Below are positions 45,354 to 53,888 of a stretch of 64,000 nucleotides of DNA, in pieces. Position 1 is the first letter of the stretch. Every line of letters begins with the position of its first letter. A program made the translations under genes and the position numbers. Source of the DNA: Polyangia bacterium (lineage in GTDB: Bacteria > Myxococcota_A > Polyangia > Nannocystales > Nannocystaceae); contig JAUIFF010000009.1 in the NCBI GenBank assembly GCA_030429545.1, positions 278,432-342,431 on the forward strand, given 5' to 3'. The notes below the pieces were generated by a model. It did no database searches. It was not told the origin of the DNA and saw only the letters and a list, made by a program, of their open reading frames with translations.

Positions 45354-46987
45354 CTGTACCTACCGTCAATGTGCTGAGCGGGGGGAAGGACCTGGCAACG
45401 CTCTATGAGCTGTTGTCGATTGACGTCGTGCACGAGGTCAATCGTATTCCCTATGCCTGCGTTCGCCTGATCGACGGCAACCTTGCCGAGCAGGGGTTCC
45501 CCGCCACCGACGACGCGCTGATGGACGCTGGCACCAGCATCGAGATTGTGCTGGGCTTTGAGGGGGAGGGCAGTACAAGTGTATTTACAGGTATTGTTGT
45601 ACGCCAAACCCTAGAGGCAGGCTCAAAAGGGGCAGTGTTGGCTGTCGAGCTCAAGGACACGGCATTCAAGCTCACCCGCGGGCGCAAACACATGGTGTTT
45701 CCCGAGTCGACCGATAGCGATGCGATTGCCACGGTACTCAAGGCCGCAAATGTCAAGGCTGGTCAAGCGGCCGTGACCAAGGCAACCCACCAAGAGCTGG
45801 TGCAGTACGCCGCGACAGACTGGGACTTTATCGTCTCGCGCGCGCAGGCCAATGGCCTCGCCGTGGTCGTCGAAGCAGGAAAAGTCTCGACAGTAGCGCT
45901 TGCCCCGGCGACCAAGGGGCCCTTGTCATTGACCTACGGGATTGACGAGTTTTATGACATTGAGCTCGAGCTAGACACCGAGCATCAGTTCGGTGAGATC
46001 GAGAGCCTATCGTGGGATGCGAAAAAACATGCACCTGCAACAGCATCAAAAGCCAAGCCGATCAAGCTCGGTCAGGATGTCGACGGCAAAAAGGCTGCAA
46101 CCGCGGTCGGTGCCGCCAAATGCGAGCTTCGCTACCCAGCAACCATGGATCCCAAGGAGCAGCAGGCATGGGCCGATGGTGAGCTGGCTCGGACGCGATT
46201 GTCGATGATTCGCGGGCGGATTTCCGTGAGGGGGACGGCGGAGGCAGCGTTGCTAGATGGCCTCGAGCTCGATGGTGTGAGTGCACGATTCACCGGACTG
46301 AGTCTGATCTCTGGCGTGCGCCATCGGGTCGACCGCGATGGCTGGCGAACCGATATTGCACTCGGTCTCTCTCCCCAACATCACGCCGAGCGCCGCGAGT
46401 TTGCTGGTCTTCCGGCATCCGGATTGCTACCACCTGTGCAGGGTTTACAGGTAGGAATTGTCGACGCATTCAAGGAAGACCCGGATGGCGAGCTGCGGGT
46501 TCGTGTCATTTTGCCGGCAATCGACGCAAAAAAAGCCTCGGTGTGGGCCCGACTTGCAGCCCCAGATGCCGGAAAGGCACACGGTTTTTTGTTCCGTCCC
46601 GAACCGGGCGACGAGGTTGTCGTCGGGTTTTTTGGCAATGACCCGCGCCACCCTGTGATTTTGGGAGGCATGTTCAGCTCAAAAAACAAACCGCCGCCCG
46701 AGCTGATGGATATTACGGCCGACAATATTGTGAAGGCGATCTTTAGTAAGCTCGGAACAACAATCGCGTTTGTCGATGATAAGAAGGCATCCGTATTTAT
46801 TGAAACCCCGAATATGAACTCGATATTGCTCGACGATGACGCCCAGTCCATCTCCATTACCGATGAGCATGGGAATGCCATCACCATGGACAAGAAGGGC
46901 ATCACCATCAAGTCGGCCAAGGACCTCACCCTTGATGGGGCGTCGGGTAATGTTGTGATCAAGGGTAAAAAGGTGGATGTCAAATGA
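45350..46987 (+). CDS. VgrG-like central spike protein (Afp8/Pvc8-like)
   Basis: 545 residues from GTG 45350, overlapping the previous gene by 4 bp (GTGA). It has the gp27-like hub (LLSIDVVHEVNRIPYACVRLIDG, VELKDTAFKLTRGRKHMVFP, YAATDWDFIVSRAQANGL), a gp5-like OB fold (VGIVDAFKEDPDGELRVRV, GDEVVVGFFGNDPRHPVILG) and a C-terminal beta-helix (SILLDDDAQSISITDEHGN, DLTLDGASGNVVIKGKKV). It forms the trimeric puncturing needle. No extra effector domain is fused. TGYANNTRCA copies lie at 45580 and 46030. Confidence 0.92.
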   Translation: MTVPTVNVLSGGKDLATLYELLSIDVVHEVNRIPYACVRLIDGNLAEQGFPATDDALMDAGTSIEIVLGFEGEGSTSVFTGIVVRQTLEAGSKGAVLAVELKDTAFKLTRGRKHMVFPESTDSDAIATVLKAANVKAGQAAVTKATHQELVQYAATDWDFIVSRAQANGLAVVVEAGKVSTVALAPATKGPLSLTYGIDEFYDIELELDTEHQFGEIESLSWDAKKHAPATASKAKPIKLGQDVDGKKAATAVGAAKCELRYPATMDPKEQQAWADGELARTRLSMIRGRISVRGTAEAALLDGLELDGVSARFTGLSLISGVRHRVDRDGWRTDIALGLSPQHHAERREFAGLPASGLLPPVQGLQVGIVDAFKEDPDGELRVRVILPAIDAKKASVWARLAAPDAGKAHGFLFRPEPGDEVVVGFFGNDPRHPVILGGMFSSKNKPPPELMDITADNIVKAIFSKLGTTIAFVDDKKASVFIETPNMNSILLDDDAQSISITDEHGNAITMDKKGITIKSAKDLTLDGASGNVVIKGKKVDVK

Positions 46988-47409
46988 AGCGCTACGACGA
47001 GCCGCGGGCATTTTTGGGGACGGGCTGGTCCTTCCCACCTGAGTTTTCGAGCCAGGGTGCAGATGTTCGAATGGTCTCGGGTGTCGAGGATATCCACCAG
47101 AGCCTGCGAATCCTACTTTCAACCTCGCTCGGCGAGCGGATCATGCACGAGGATTTTGGTTGCGACTTGAGTAGTTTGCAGTTTGAGGAGGCAGACCAGT
47201 CGCTTGTCAACTCGATAACGTCGCTTGTGTCCGACGCCATCATCTATCACGAGACACGCATCAAACTCAAAAATATTGATGTATCACAGGATAGCCGTGA
47301 ACCCGGCCTCATCCTAATTCGGCTCGACTATACAGTTAAGACAACCAACTCGCGCTACAATATGGTGTACCCATTTTACCTCAACGAGGCGAACACACCG
47401 GAGGTCTAA
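46984..47409 (+). CDS. gp25/GPW-family baseplate protein
   Basis: 141 residues, overlapping the spike gene by ATGA. DVRMVSGVEDIHQSLRILLSTSLGERIMHEDFGCDL is the gp25 lysozyme-like core found in all contractile systems, which nucleates sheath polymerisation, and EPGLILIRLDYTVKTTNSRYNMVYPF ends the domain. Length and position match Afp9/Pvc9. Confidence 0.93.
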   Translation: MKRYDEPRAFLGTGWSFPPEFSSQGADVRMVSGVEDIHQSLRILLSTSLGERIMHEDFGCDLSSLQFEEADQSLVNSITSLVSDAIIYHETRIKLKNIDVSQDSREPGLILIRLDYTVKTTNSRYNMVYPFYLNEANTPEV

Positions 47410-47410
47410 T

Positions 47411-47845
47411 ATGGCGGACTTTATCCTCGTTGACGGCGACACCGTGACATTCATGCCGACCTTTGGTTTGGCAACGGTTGGTGCCCAGCCCGGAAATATC
47501 AGCGGGAGTGGGCCTGGGACGATCGCTGGCAAGAAAATGTGCGTCGATGGTGATGAGGCAAGTGTCGAAGTCGCCAACTGTCCATACTTTACCCCGGTGT
47601 ACTCCATTCCCGGCCTTGGCACCCTGAAGATCGACAAGCTCGCCGGCAACCAAAAGGCCAAGAAGACCAAAACAGGGGGAGCGCTCGTGTTGCTAAAGGG
47701 AGTGCAGTTTGAGGCGATTTTCGAGGTTGACACCCCTGCCAAGCAACCCCCGCCCGGGGCCTCGCCACCGCAGGACGACACGACCAAATCGTACAGTGGT
47801 TTCGGCTCGTTCACCAATTCCAACATGAAGTTCAAGGGCGCCTAG
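47411..47845 (+). CDS. PAAR-like spike-tip protein (Afp10/Pvc10-like)
   Basis: 144 residues, 1 bp after the gp25 stop with GGAGG upstream. LVDGDTVTFMPTFGLATV, GSGPGTIAGKKMCVDGDE and CPYFTPVYSIPGLGTLKI resemble PAAR-like proteins that cap the spike, with the Gly-turn pattern of the sharpened tip. The final ~35 residues (TPAKQPPPGASPPQDDTTKS) are a Pro-rich tail. Confidence 0.8.
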   Translation: MADFILVDGDTVTFMPTFGLATVGAQPGNISGSGPGTIAGKKMCVDGDEASVEVANCPYFTPVYSIPGLGTLKIDKLAGNQKAKKTKTGGALVLLKGVQFEAIFEVDTPAKQPPPGASPPQDDTTKSYSGFGSFTNSNMKFKGA

Positions 47846-47853
47846 GAGCTGCT

Positions 47854-50800
47854 GTGCCACTGCCATCAAAGCCGCCAAAAAGCCGAAGAGACGGGACCAG
47901 CCAAAATGCCCGCAAGCTCACTGCGTTGGCGCCAGACTATGTCCCTGTCGACGACAGTCGTATCCGGGATTGGCTGGCGTACCTTGAAGGACTCGCTGGG
48001 AAGCTGCGGTTTTTCGACCTGCAAAACCCCGAGCTCGACCTTGATTGGAGTGGTCTTTTTCGCGGGGTCGACCTCGACCAGCTCGCTGCTGTCAGCGAGG
48101 CGGACATCTCCGATAGCGACCTCGCACAACGACCGCATCTCGCACTTCTCGTCGCGTTCCTCCGTTTGCTCAAGCATACCCAGGGGCACCTTAACGGGTT
48201 TACACGTCGCCATTTAGAGTTCTACTACCGCGAAGTGTTGCGCATGCGCGAGCGAGCGCCACAACCCGACCATGTGAACCTTATGTTTCAGTTGGCCGAT
48301 CGAGCCAGCCAAGTCTTGGTCCCGGCCAAGACCGCAGTTCGTGCGGGTAAAGATGCAACTGGCCAGGAAAGGATCTATGAGACCACGACCGATCTTGTGG
48401 TCAATCAAGCGAAGGTCGGACGGTTGTGTTCGGTATTTACCGACCAACAGGTAACCGGTTTACGTGAGGCCCGTGAACGGCGTGACCCAGGCACGAACGC
48501 CGCTGACCGCTATGTCCGGATGTTTCGCTACGCACTCGGCGATCCCGGTCCTGGCGATGAGTTGCCACCCTACCACGGTGCGAACGTCGACCTCGCACTG
48601 TTGACGCATCTTGGTGATTGGGTGGTATTTGCAACACAAACTCTGAAGATTGAGCTCTATGAATTGCGCCTACTTTGGCAGCTAAAAACCCGGAGGGATG
48701 GGGCCGACGCGGAGTGGAGTGAGATCAACAGCCTGCTACAACTAGCCGGGCGTTCGCGGACCAATGATCAGTCCTGGGCGCTCAACCCAGAACAGCCCCG
48801 CGCGTTCTACTCGAACCTTGAAACTGCGATTGGAGCAACCCCTGATGAGCTCTATTTTGCCGGGCTCGCGGAGGTACGAAGCATCGAGCAGCTATATGCG
48901 CTGCGCCAGCGGGCACTGCGAGAAAACAATAGTGTTGCGCTTGAAGAGACAAATAGTTTTATCCACCAAAAACTACACTTCGAGTCGGTAGAGCAGTTCG
49001 ACCGCATGATGTTTCTCAAGACCCGTAGTGACCAGGAATGGCGAGATATCAACCGTATACTGGAACTAGCGGGGCAACGCGCACGTGACGATCGCAGCTT
49101 TCGCCTCCAACCTAGTGACGCAACAGCATTCTCAGCGAATTTAGCGAAGGCAGTCACCGGGCGCCAAGGCTTTCAATGGCCACAGGGGTGCGAGAGTTTT
49201 GAGCAGTACTATCAGGAGATTGAACGGATTGAGGCCTATTTTCTGATACCGGCCGAACGGTATGCCTATGTGCTCGCAGCCGCCCCGGGTGTGGACCCCC
49301 CGGTTCCCGAGCGCAAATGGCAACGCATTTATGAGATTTTGACCGAGGCCTACCGCGCCAAAGTGTATCGATCACGCCGGACAACACTTGCCTCGGTACG
49401 TGAACTTCAGGGCCTCGACGCGATGTTCTACACGGTATTGGGCGAGCCCATTGGTGATGGCTCGGACCTTCCGATCAACCGTGTCCTGCCGTTTGTCAAG
49501 CGCACGTCCGACGCAACGTTCCTCAACGAGGTTTCGACTGTTGTCAATAACGATGGGGGCGACGCCGTCGACAGTACGACCTGGGACCGGGTCTACCGGA
49601 TTGCAGAACTCGCACAACGGGTGAGGGAGCAGTTTCCCCCTCCGGTCCCGGAAGTTGTCTCGTGGCGCAATCTCTATCCGTTTGCAGATGCAACGAAAGT
49701 TCTCGTATCTCTCGGTCTCGAAGAGGACAACACGCCGCGGTGGCGAACATTTGGCGACAAGCCAGGGCAGGCTGGTACACAAGCGCCAACATCAACGTTG
49801 GGGTGGGCCGTCACGTCGCCGTTGTTGGCACTTTCGGGGGGCGAACGGACGATTACCGTGACCCTCGGCTTCCTCAACTCAGGGTGGAACCAGGCAAAAA
49901 TTGAGGAACTGGTCACCGATGCGTTTACGGTTGAGGTCAGCGGTGAGAAAGGCTGGATACAGCCGTCGACCGCCACCTTCCAAGTTGGTAGCTACGGGCA
50001 ACTCAGCCAGGTCAACAGTCCGCCCGAACCCGACATCCCCGGGATCAGGATTGAGCTCAAGTTTGATATCGATGCCGCACCAATAACAGCACTAGATCCG
50101 AGTGTGTCTGGGGTCGCAACCCAGGCGCCTGTCTTGAGGTTGTTGCTGCAGCAACGATGGCACGAGGAGCTCGGGACCTATTTGATTCGCTACGCCGAGC
50201 TGCGTGAGCTATTTCTGACCCATGTCTCGCTACGTACCGATGTCCGCAACCTGAGTGAACTCGTGCTAGCCAACGATGAGGTCGCACTCGACCCCGCCAA
50301 ACCGTTTGAGCCCTTTGGTGCGCGACCGGCAGTCGGTGCCCGGCTATACCTTTCACACCCCGAACTCGTCGACCGTCAGCTCGACTCGATCACCTGTCAT
50401 TTGTCGTGGATGGGCGTGCCAAAAACACTTGGGGAGCACTACAAAAACTACCCCATTACAGATGGGGATAACCCGGCGACGAACACGAGTTTTCAAGTTG
50501 ATATCAAGGTCGTGGAGTCGCGCGCGACCACTGTGGCGCTGACAAACGTGAGCCTGTTTGACGGGGGAGATGCTGCTAAACCGGTGGCGATTCACCTGTC
50601 TCAACTCGCGGCCGCTACCGCCACGGCCTACCGACCTGACCTCGATGCCGAAGCACATATGTGGCCGAGGTATTTACAATGCGAGCTTCGTCCGATTGAC
50701 TTTCAACATGAGGCCTATGGTCAGGTCTCCCGGCAAAAGTCGATTGAGCTTGCGGCAGCCATCGCCAACCAGCAGCAGGTGGTTGCAAGTGAGTACCAAG

Positions 50801-52200
50801 TCAATAGCCCCTACACACCCAAACTACGGAGCTTGACGGTTGACTACACCACTTCAACCGAGGTGTTGTTGCAGGAAGATTCTGCTGGCCCCGAACGGGT
50901 GTTTCATATTCGTCCATTTGGTAGCCACACGGTCTTAGCCGAACCAGAGGAGTCGCAGGTGCGGTTTTTACCGCTATACGCGAACGAGGGGGAACTCTAT
51001 ATCGGCCTGAGCGGGGTGGAGGCACCGCAGCAATTGTCGCTCCTGTTTCAGATGGCCGAGGGGAGTGCCAATCCGAACCTCACACCCGCGACTGTGCGTT
51101 GGAGCTACCTCAGTGGAGACCGTTGGCATAGTCTTCACAATGGAAATATTCTTCGCGACACGACCCGGGGCCTTATCAACTCGGGGATTGTCGAGTTCAA
51201 ACTCGACCCCGTGGGTGTGAGCACACAGATGCCGCAGGGGTACTACTGGATACGCGCAGCGATCGCAGCAAACCCCCGGTCTGTATGCGACACAGTTGAT
51301 GTGCATACACAGGCAGTGGTTGCCAAATTTCGTGACCAGAACAATTCGCCAACGCACTACGAGCGCCCCTTACCCCCAAATTCGGTGGAGGGATTGGTCG
51401 AACCCATACCGGAAATAGCAGCAGTCCTCCAGCCCTATACCTCGTTTGGAGGTCGCGCCCGCGAGCGTGCCGAGCGTTTCTATACGCGGGTGAGTGAGCG
51501 ACTGCGGCACAAAAGCCGTGCGCTGAGTGGATGGGACTACGAACGCTTGATCCTTGATCGGTTCCCGGAGGTCTACAAGGCGAAGGTTTTGCCCGCCGAT
51601 GTCGAGCGCCACCCGGATAATCCTGGTCTTGTGGAAATTGTTGTCATTCCTGACATGCGCGGCATGTTCCCATTTGACCCGTTCGAGCCCAAGGCACCGG
51701 CAAACCTGCTGGAGTCGATCCAAGTATATATCGACAAGAAGTCGCCTGCATATGCGACCATCGCTCTCAAGAATCCACACTATGTCTACGTAAAAGCCCG
51801 GTTTGGCGTACGCTTTATCCCGGGTAGTGACGTCGGTTTTTACCGTGCCCGACTCAACGACGAGCTCAATCGCTTCCTGTCCCCTTGGGGCTACGATGAG
51901 GGCGCCGACATTGTGTTTGGCAACCGGATTTATGCGACCAGCATTCTCGACTTCGTCGACCGGCTTCCGTATGTCGACTACGTCGCCTCTATTCGGCTGT
52001 TCCATAGCACCGACGGCAAAGACTTCACACTCGTTGTTGGTAATAGTGAGGGCTACTACGTGAGTAGCGAACGGCCCGACTCTGTTTTGGTCGCGGCTCG
52101 CCAGCACGATATCGATATTATCTCTGAAATCTCCTACGAAGAACAACTTCACACCGGTGTCAATCACATGAAAGTCGAACTCGACTTCGTGGTCGGGTAG
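47854..52200 (+). CDS. Large baseplate wedge protein, J-like (Afp11/Pvc11-like)
   Basis: 1,448 residues from GTG 47854 with AGGAG upstream. The C-terminal part has the baseplate-J core: ARERAERFYTRVSERLRHKSRALSGWDYERLILDRFPEVYKAKV, VEIVVIPDMRGMFPFDP and VYVKARFGVRFIPGSDVGFYRARLNDELNRFLSPW. An N-terminal segment, HTQGHLNGFTRRHLEFYYREVL, is typical of Pvc11-type proteins. Residues ~260-500 hold two Asp/Glu/Arg-rich repeats with EW(S/R)(E/D)IN(S/R)(L/I)L(Q/E)LAG, a helical insertion of unknown role. It should form the wedge triggering sheath contraction. Confidence 0.88.
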   Translation: MPLPSKPPKSRRDGTSQNARKLTALAPDYVPVDDSRIRDWLAYLEGLAGKLRFFDLQNPELDLDWSGLFRGVDLDQLAAVSEADISDSDLAQRPHLALLVAFLRLLKHTQGHLNGFTRRHLEFYYREVLRMRERAPQPDHVNLMFQLADRASQVLVPAKTAVRAGKDATGQERIYETTTDLVVNQAKVGRLCSVFTDQQVTGLREARERRDPGTNAADRYVRMFRYALGDPGPGDELPPYHGANVDLALLTHLGDWVVFATQTLKIELYELRLLWQLKTRRDGADAEWSEINSLLQLAGRSRTNDQSWALNPEQPRAFYSNLETAIGATPDELYFAGLAEVRSIEQLYALRQRALRENNSVALEETNSFIHQKLHFESVEQFDRMMFLKTRSDQEWRDINRILELAGQRARDDRSFRLQPSDATAFSANLAKAVTGRQGFQWPQGCESFEQYYQEIERIEAYFLIPAERYAYVLAAAPGVDPPVPERKWQRIYEILTEAYRAKVYRSRRTTLASVRELQGLDAMFYTVLGEPIGDGSDLPINRVLPFVKRTSDATFLNEVSTVVNNDGGDAVDSTTWDRVYRIAELAQRVREQFPPPVPEVVSWRNLYPFADATKVLVSLGLEEDNTPRWRTFGDKPGQAGTQAPTSTLGWAVTSPLLALSGGERTITVTLGFLNSGWNQAKIEELVTDAFTVEVSGEKGWIQPSTATFQVGSYGQLSQVNSPPEPDIPGIRIELKFDIDAAPITALDPSVSGVATQAPVLRLLLQQRWHEELGTYLIRYAELRELFLTHVSLRTDVRNLSELVLANDEVALDPAKPFEPFGARPAVGARLYLSHPELVDRQLDSITCHLSWMGVPKTLGEHYKNYPITDGDNPATNTSFQVDIKVVESRATTVALTNVSLFDGGDAAKPVAIHLSQLAAATATAYRPDLDAEAHMWPRYLQCELRPIDFQHEAYGQVSRQKSIELAAAIANQQQVVASEYQVNSPYTPKLRSLTVDYTTSTEVLLQEDSAGPERVFHIRPFGSHTVLAEPEESQVRFLPLYANEGELYIGLSGVEAPQQLSLLFQMAEGSANPNLTPATVRWSYLSGDRWHSLHNGNILRDTTRGLINSGIVEFKLDPVGVSTQMPQGYYWIRAAIAANPRSVCDTVDVHTQAVVAKFRDQNNSPTHYERPLPPNSVEGLVEPIPEIAAVLQPYTSFGGRARERAERFYTRVSERLRHKSRALSGWDYERLILDRFPEVYKAKVLPADVERHPDNPGLVEIVVIPDMRGMFPFDPFEPKAPANLLESIQVYIDKKSPAYATIALKNPHYVYVKARFGVRFIPGSDVGFYRARLNDELNRFLSPWGYDEGADIVFGNRIYATSILDFVDRLPYVDYVASIRLFHSTDGKDFTLVVGNSEGYYVSSERPDSVLVAARQHDIDIISEISYEEQLHTGVNHMKVELDFVVG

Positions 52201-52220
52201 CCGGACTCGAGACAGGAACC

Positions 52221-53888
52221 ATGGAAATCAACAAACGCAACCGCTCAGAACTCAAGGGATACTTTGTAAAAAATGCGATCCCAACCGAGAACAACTTTGC
52301 CGATTTCGTCGATGCTGTTCTTGTGCAAAAAGACGACGGCATCGCCAAACTCGCTGGTACGCCCCTCAGTATTGAGGCGACGGGCGACGACTCGAGCCAA
52401 AAGGACGTCCTTGCCCTCTACCAAAGCTTTGCCCAGCAAAACGCCGCATGGCGGATGAGCCTGAACCCTCGCAGCGACCCAAACAATCCGCAGTCGGCCC
52501 GGTCAGGGTTTGGTATTAGCGATGCTGCGGGGCGTTGCCGGTTTTTTATAGACTCCGGCTCGGGTGACATCGGACTCGGGACCAACACGCCAGCAGCGCG
52601 CCTACATGTCCGATCTGACATGGTGGTTTCTGTACTCGAGTCGACCAAGAACGTCGCCCTGTTACGGTTGCAAACCTCAGAGGGAGCGAGCCGTCGTGTA
52701 GAGATTATCAATCGGCCAGGTGGAAACATGGCGCTTTGGGTCGCAGGCGGTGGAGACTCCCTGCGTGTTCATCGCAGCGGGCGTGTGGGGATTGGGGTGG
52801 ACCCGAGTCGAGCCTTGCACGTTGGCCGCGATGGTACAGTTCACTTGGGCGGAAATGTTGGGACAAACAGCCCCGCCGGCCTCTACTGGAATAACAACGA
52901 TAGCTACGCACTGCGACGTGGCGACGGTGATTGGAAGGGTCCGAACTACCAACAGCTTATCATGCGCTGGATTACCGGCATTGTACTCGAGCCAGGAACA
53001 GGAGATAATGCCGGGCACGGGCGTAGTTATGTCGAGATCCGAAACGGCAAGGGGCTACGAGTAAGCGACGGGGCGACGGTGCTCGGCCCCGGGGGTCCAG
53101 GAAATTCGAAGTTTCGTGTTGCACTCAACAATAGCGACTTCGCCCACACACGTTTTGCCAGCAGTGGGTGTGGCCAGTTGGAGTTTGCGGGGTGGGCCAG
53201 CGGCTGGAATATCAACAACCGAACAGATGGTAAGCACCTCTATATCAACCGCGATTCCGGCAGCAATACAGACACACTGATTGGCAAGGCTGGACGCGAA
53301 CTCATCGTGAAGGGGGCAAACGGTTATGTCGGAGTTCTCGGTCAACCGAGTAGCCACCTGCATGTACATGGAAATCTTCGCTGCTCCCATATTCGCGCGG
53401 ACGGCGGGATATCTGTCGGCCAGGGAGACCTGCAAAATCATGTGGAGGCCGATGGCTCATTTTATCGCCATAACGGGCAGGCCTATATTGTTGTCGACGA
53501 CAACCTCTACATCCGCGATATGAAGGGGGGAGTCAAGTTCCACTTTGACACGAACCTCGGAGTGCTTCGCCAGGATGGCTGGACCGGTGTAACGTTTAGT
53601 CACGGATGGCGAAATTATGATAACACCTATAATCATGCGGGGTTTTTTCGCGATCGGCAGGGAGTCGTCCACCTTCGCGGTCTCGTGAAAAGTGGCCAAG
53701 TGGGTGGCGACAAGGCGATATTTGTGCTGCCAAATGGCTACCGTCCGAACCGACGGCACCTATTCGCGGTATGTACCCACCCCGATAAAATCGGTCGAGT
53801 TGACATCCTACCTGATGGCCGGGTCATCGCCTACAATGTGAGTAGTGGCTGGGTTTCCTTGGACGGGCTTACGTTTAGGTCAGTATGA
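52221..53888 (+). CDS. Tail-fibre-like protein
   Basis: 555 residues. An N-terminal helical cap (ELKGYFVKNAIPTENNFADFVDAVL) probably docks on the baseplate. The fibre shaft carries recurring GxxGIGxxxPxxxLHV units, the usual trimeric tail-fibre motif: GDIGLGTNTPAARLHV, GRVGIGVDPSRALHV and GYVGVLGQPSSHLHV. The C-terminal ~150 residues (from ADGSFYRHNG) look like a receptor-binding head with aromatic-rich strands. There is no S74 intramolecular chaperone. It probably sets target specificity. Its stop overlaps the next start as ATGA. A TGYANNTRCA copy is at 53359. Confidence 0.75.
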   Translation: MEINKRNRSELKGYFVKNAIPTENNFADFVDAVLVQKDDGIAKLAGTPLSIEATGDDSSQKDVLALYQSFAQQNAAWRMSLNPRSDPNNPQSARSGFGISDAAGRCRFFIDSGSGDIGLGTNTPAARLHVRSDMVVSVLESTKNVALLRLQTSEGASRRVEIINRPGGNMALWVAGGGDSLRVHRSGRVGIGVDPSRALHVGRDGTVHLGGNVGTNSPAGLYWNNNDSYALRRGDGDWKGPNYQQLIMRWITGIVLEPGTGDNAGHGRSYVEIRNGKGLRVSDGATVLGPGGPGNSKFRVALNNSDFAHTRFASSGCGQLEFAGWASGWNINNRTDGKHLYINRDSGSNTDTLIGKAGRELIVKGANGYVGVLGQPSSHLHVHGNLRCSHIRADGGISVGQGDLQNHVEADGSFYRHNGQAYIVVDDNLYIRDMKGGVKFHFDTNLGVLRQDGWTGVTFSHGWRNYDNTYNHAGFFRDRQGVVHLRGLVKSGQVGGDKAIFVLPNGYRPNRRHLFAVCTHPDKIGRVDILPDGRVIAYNVSSGWVSLDGLTFRSV

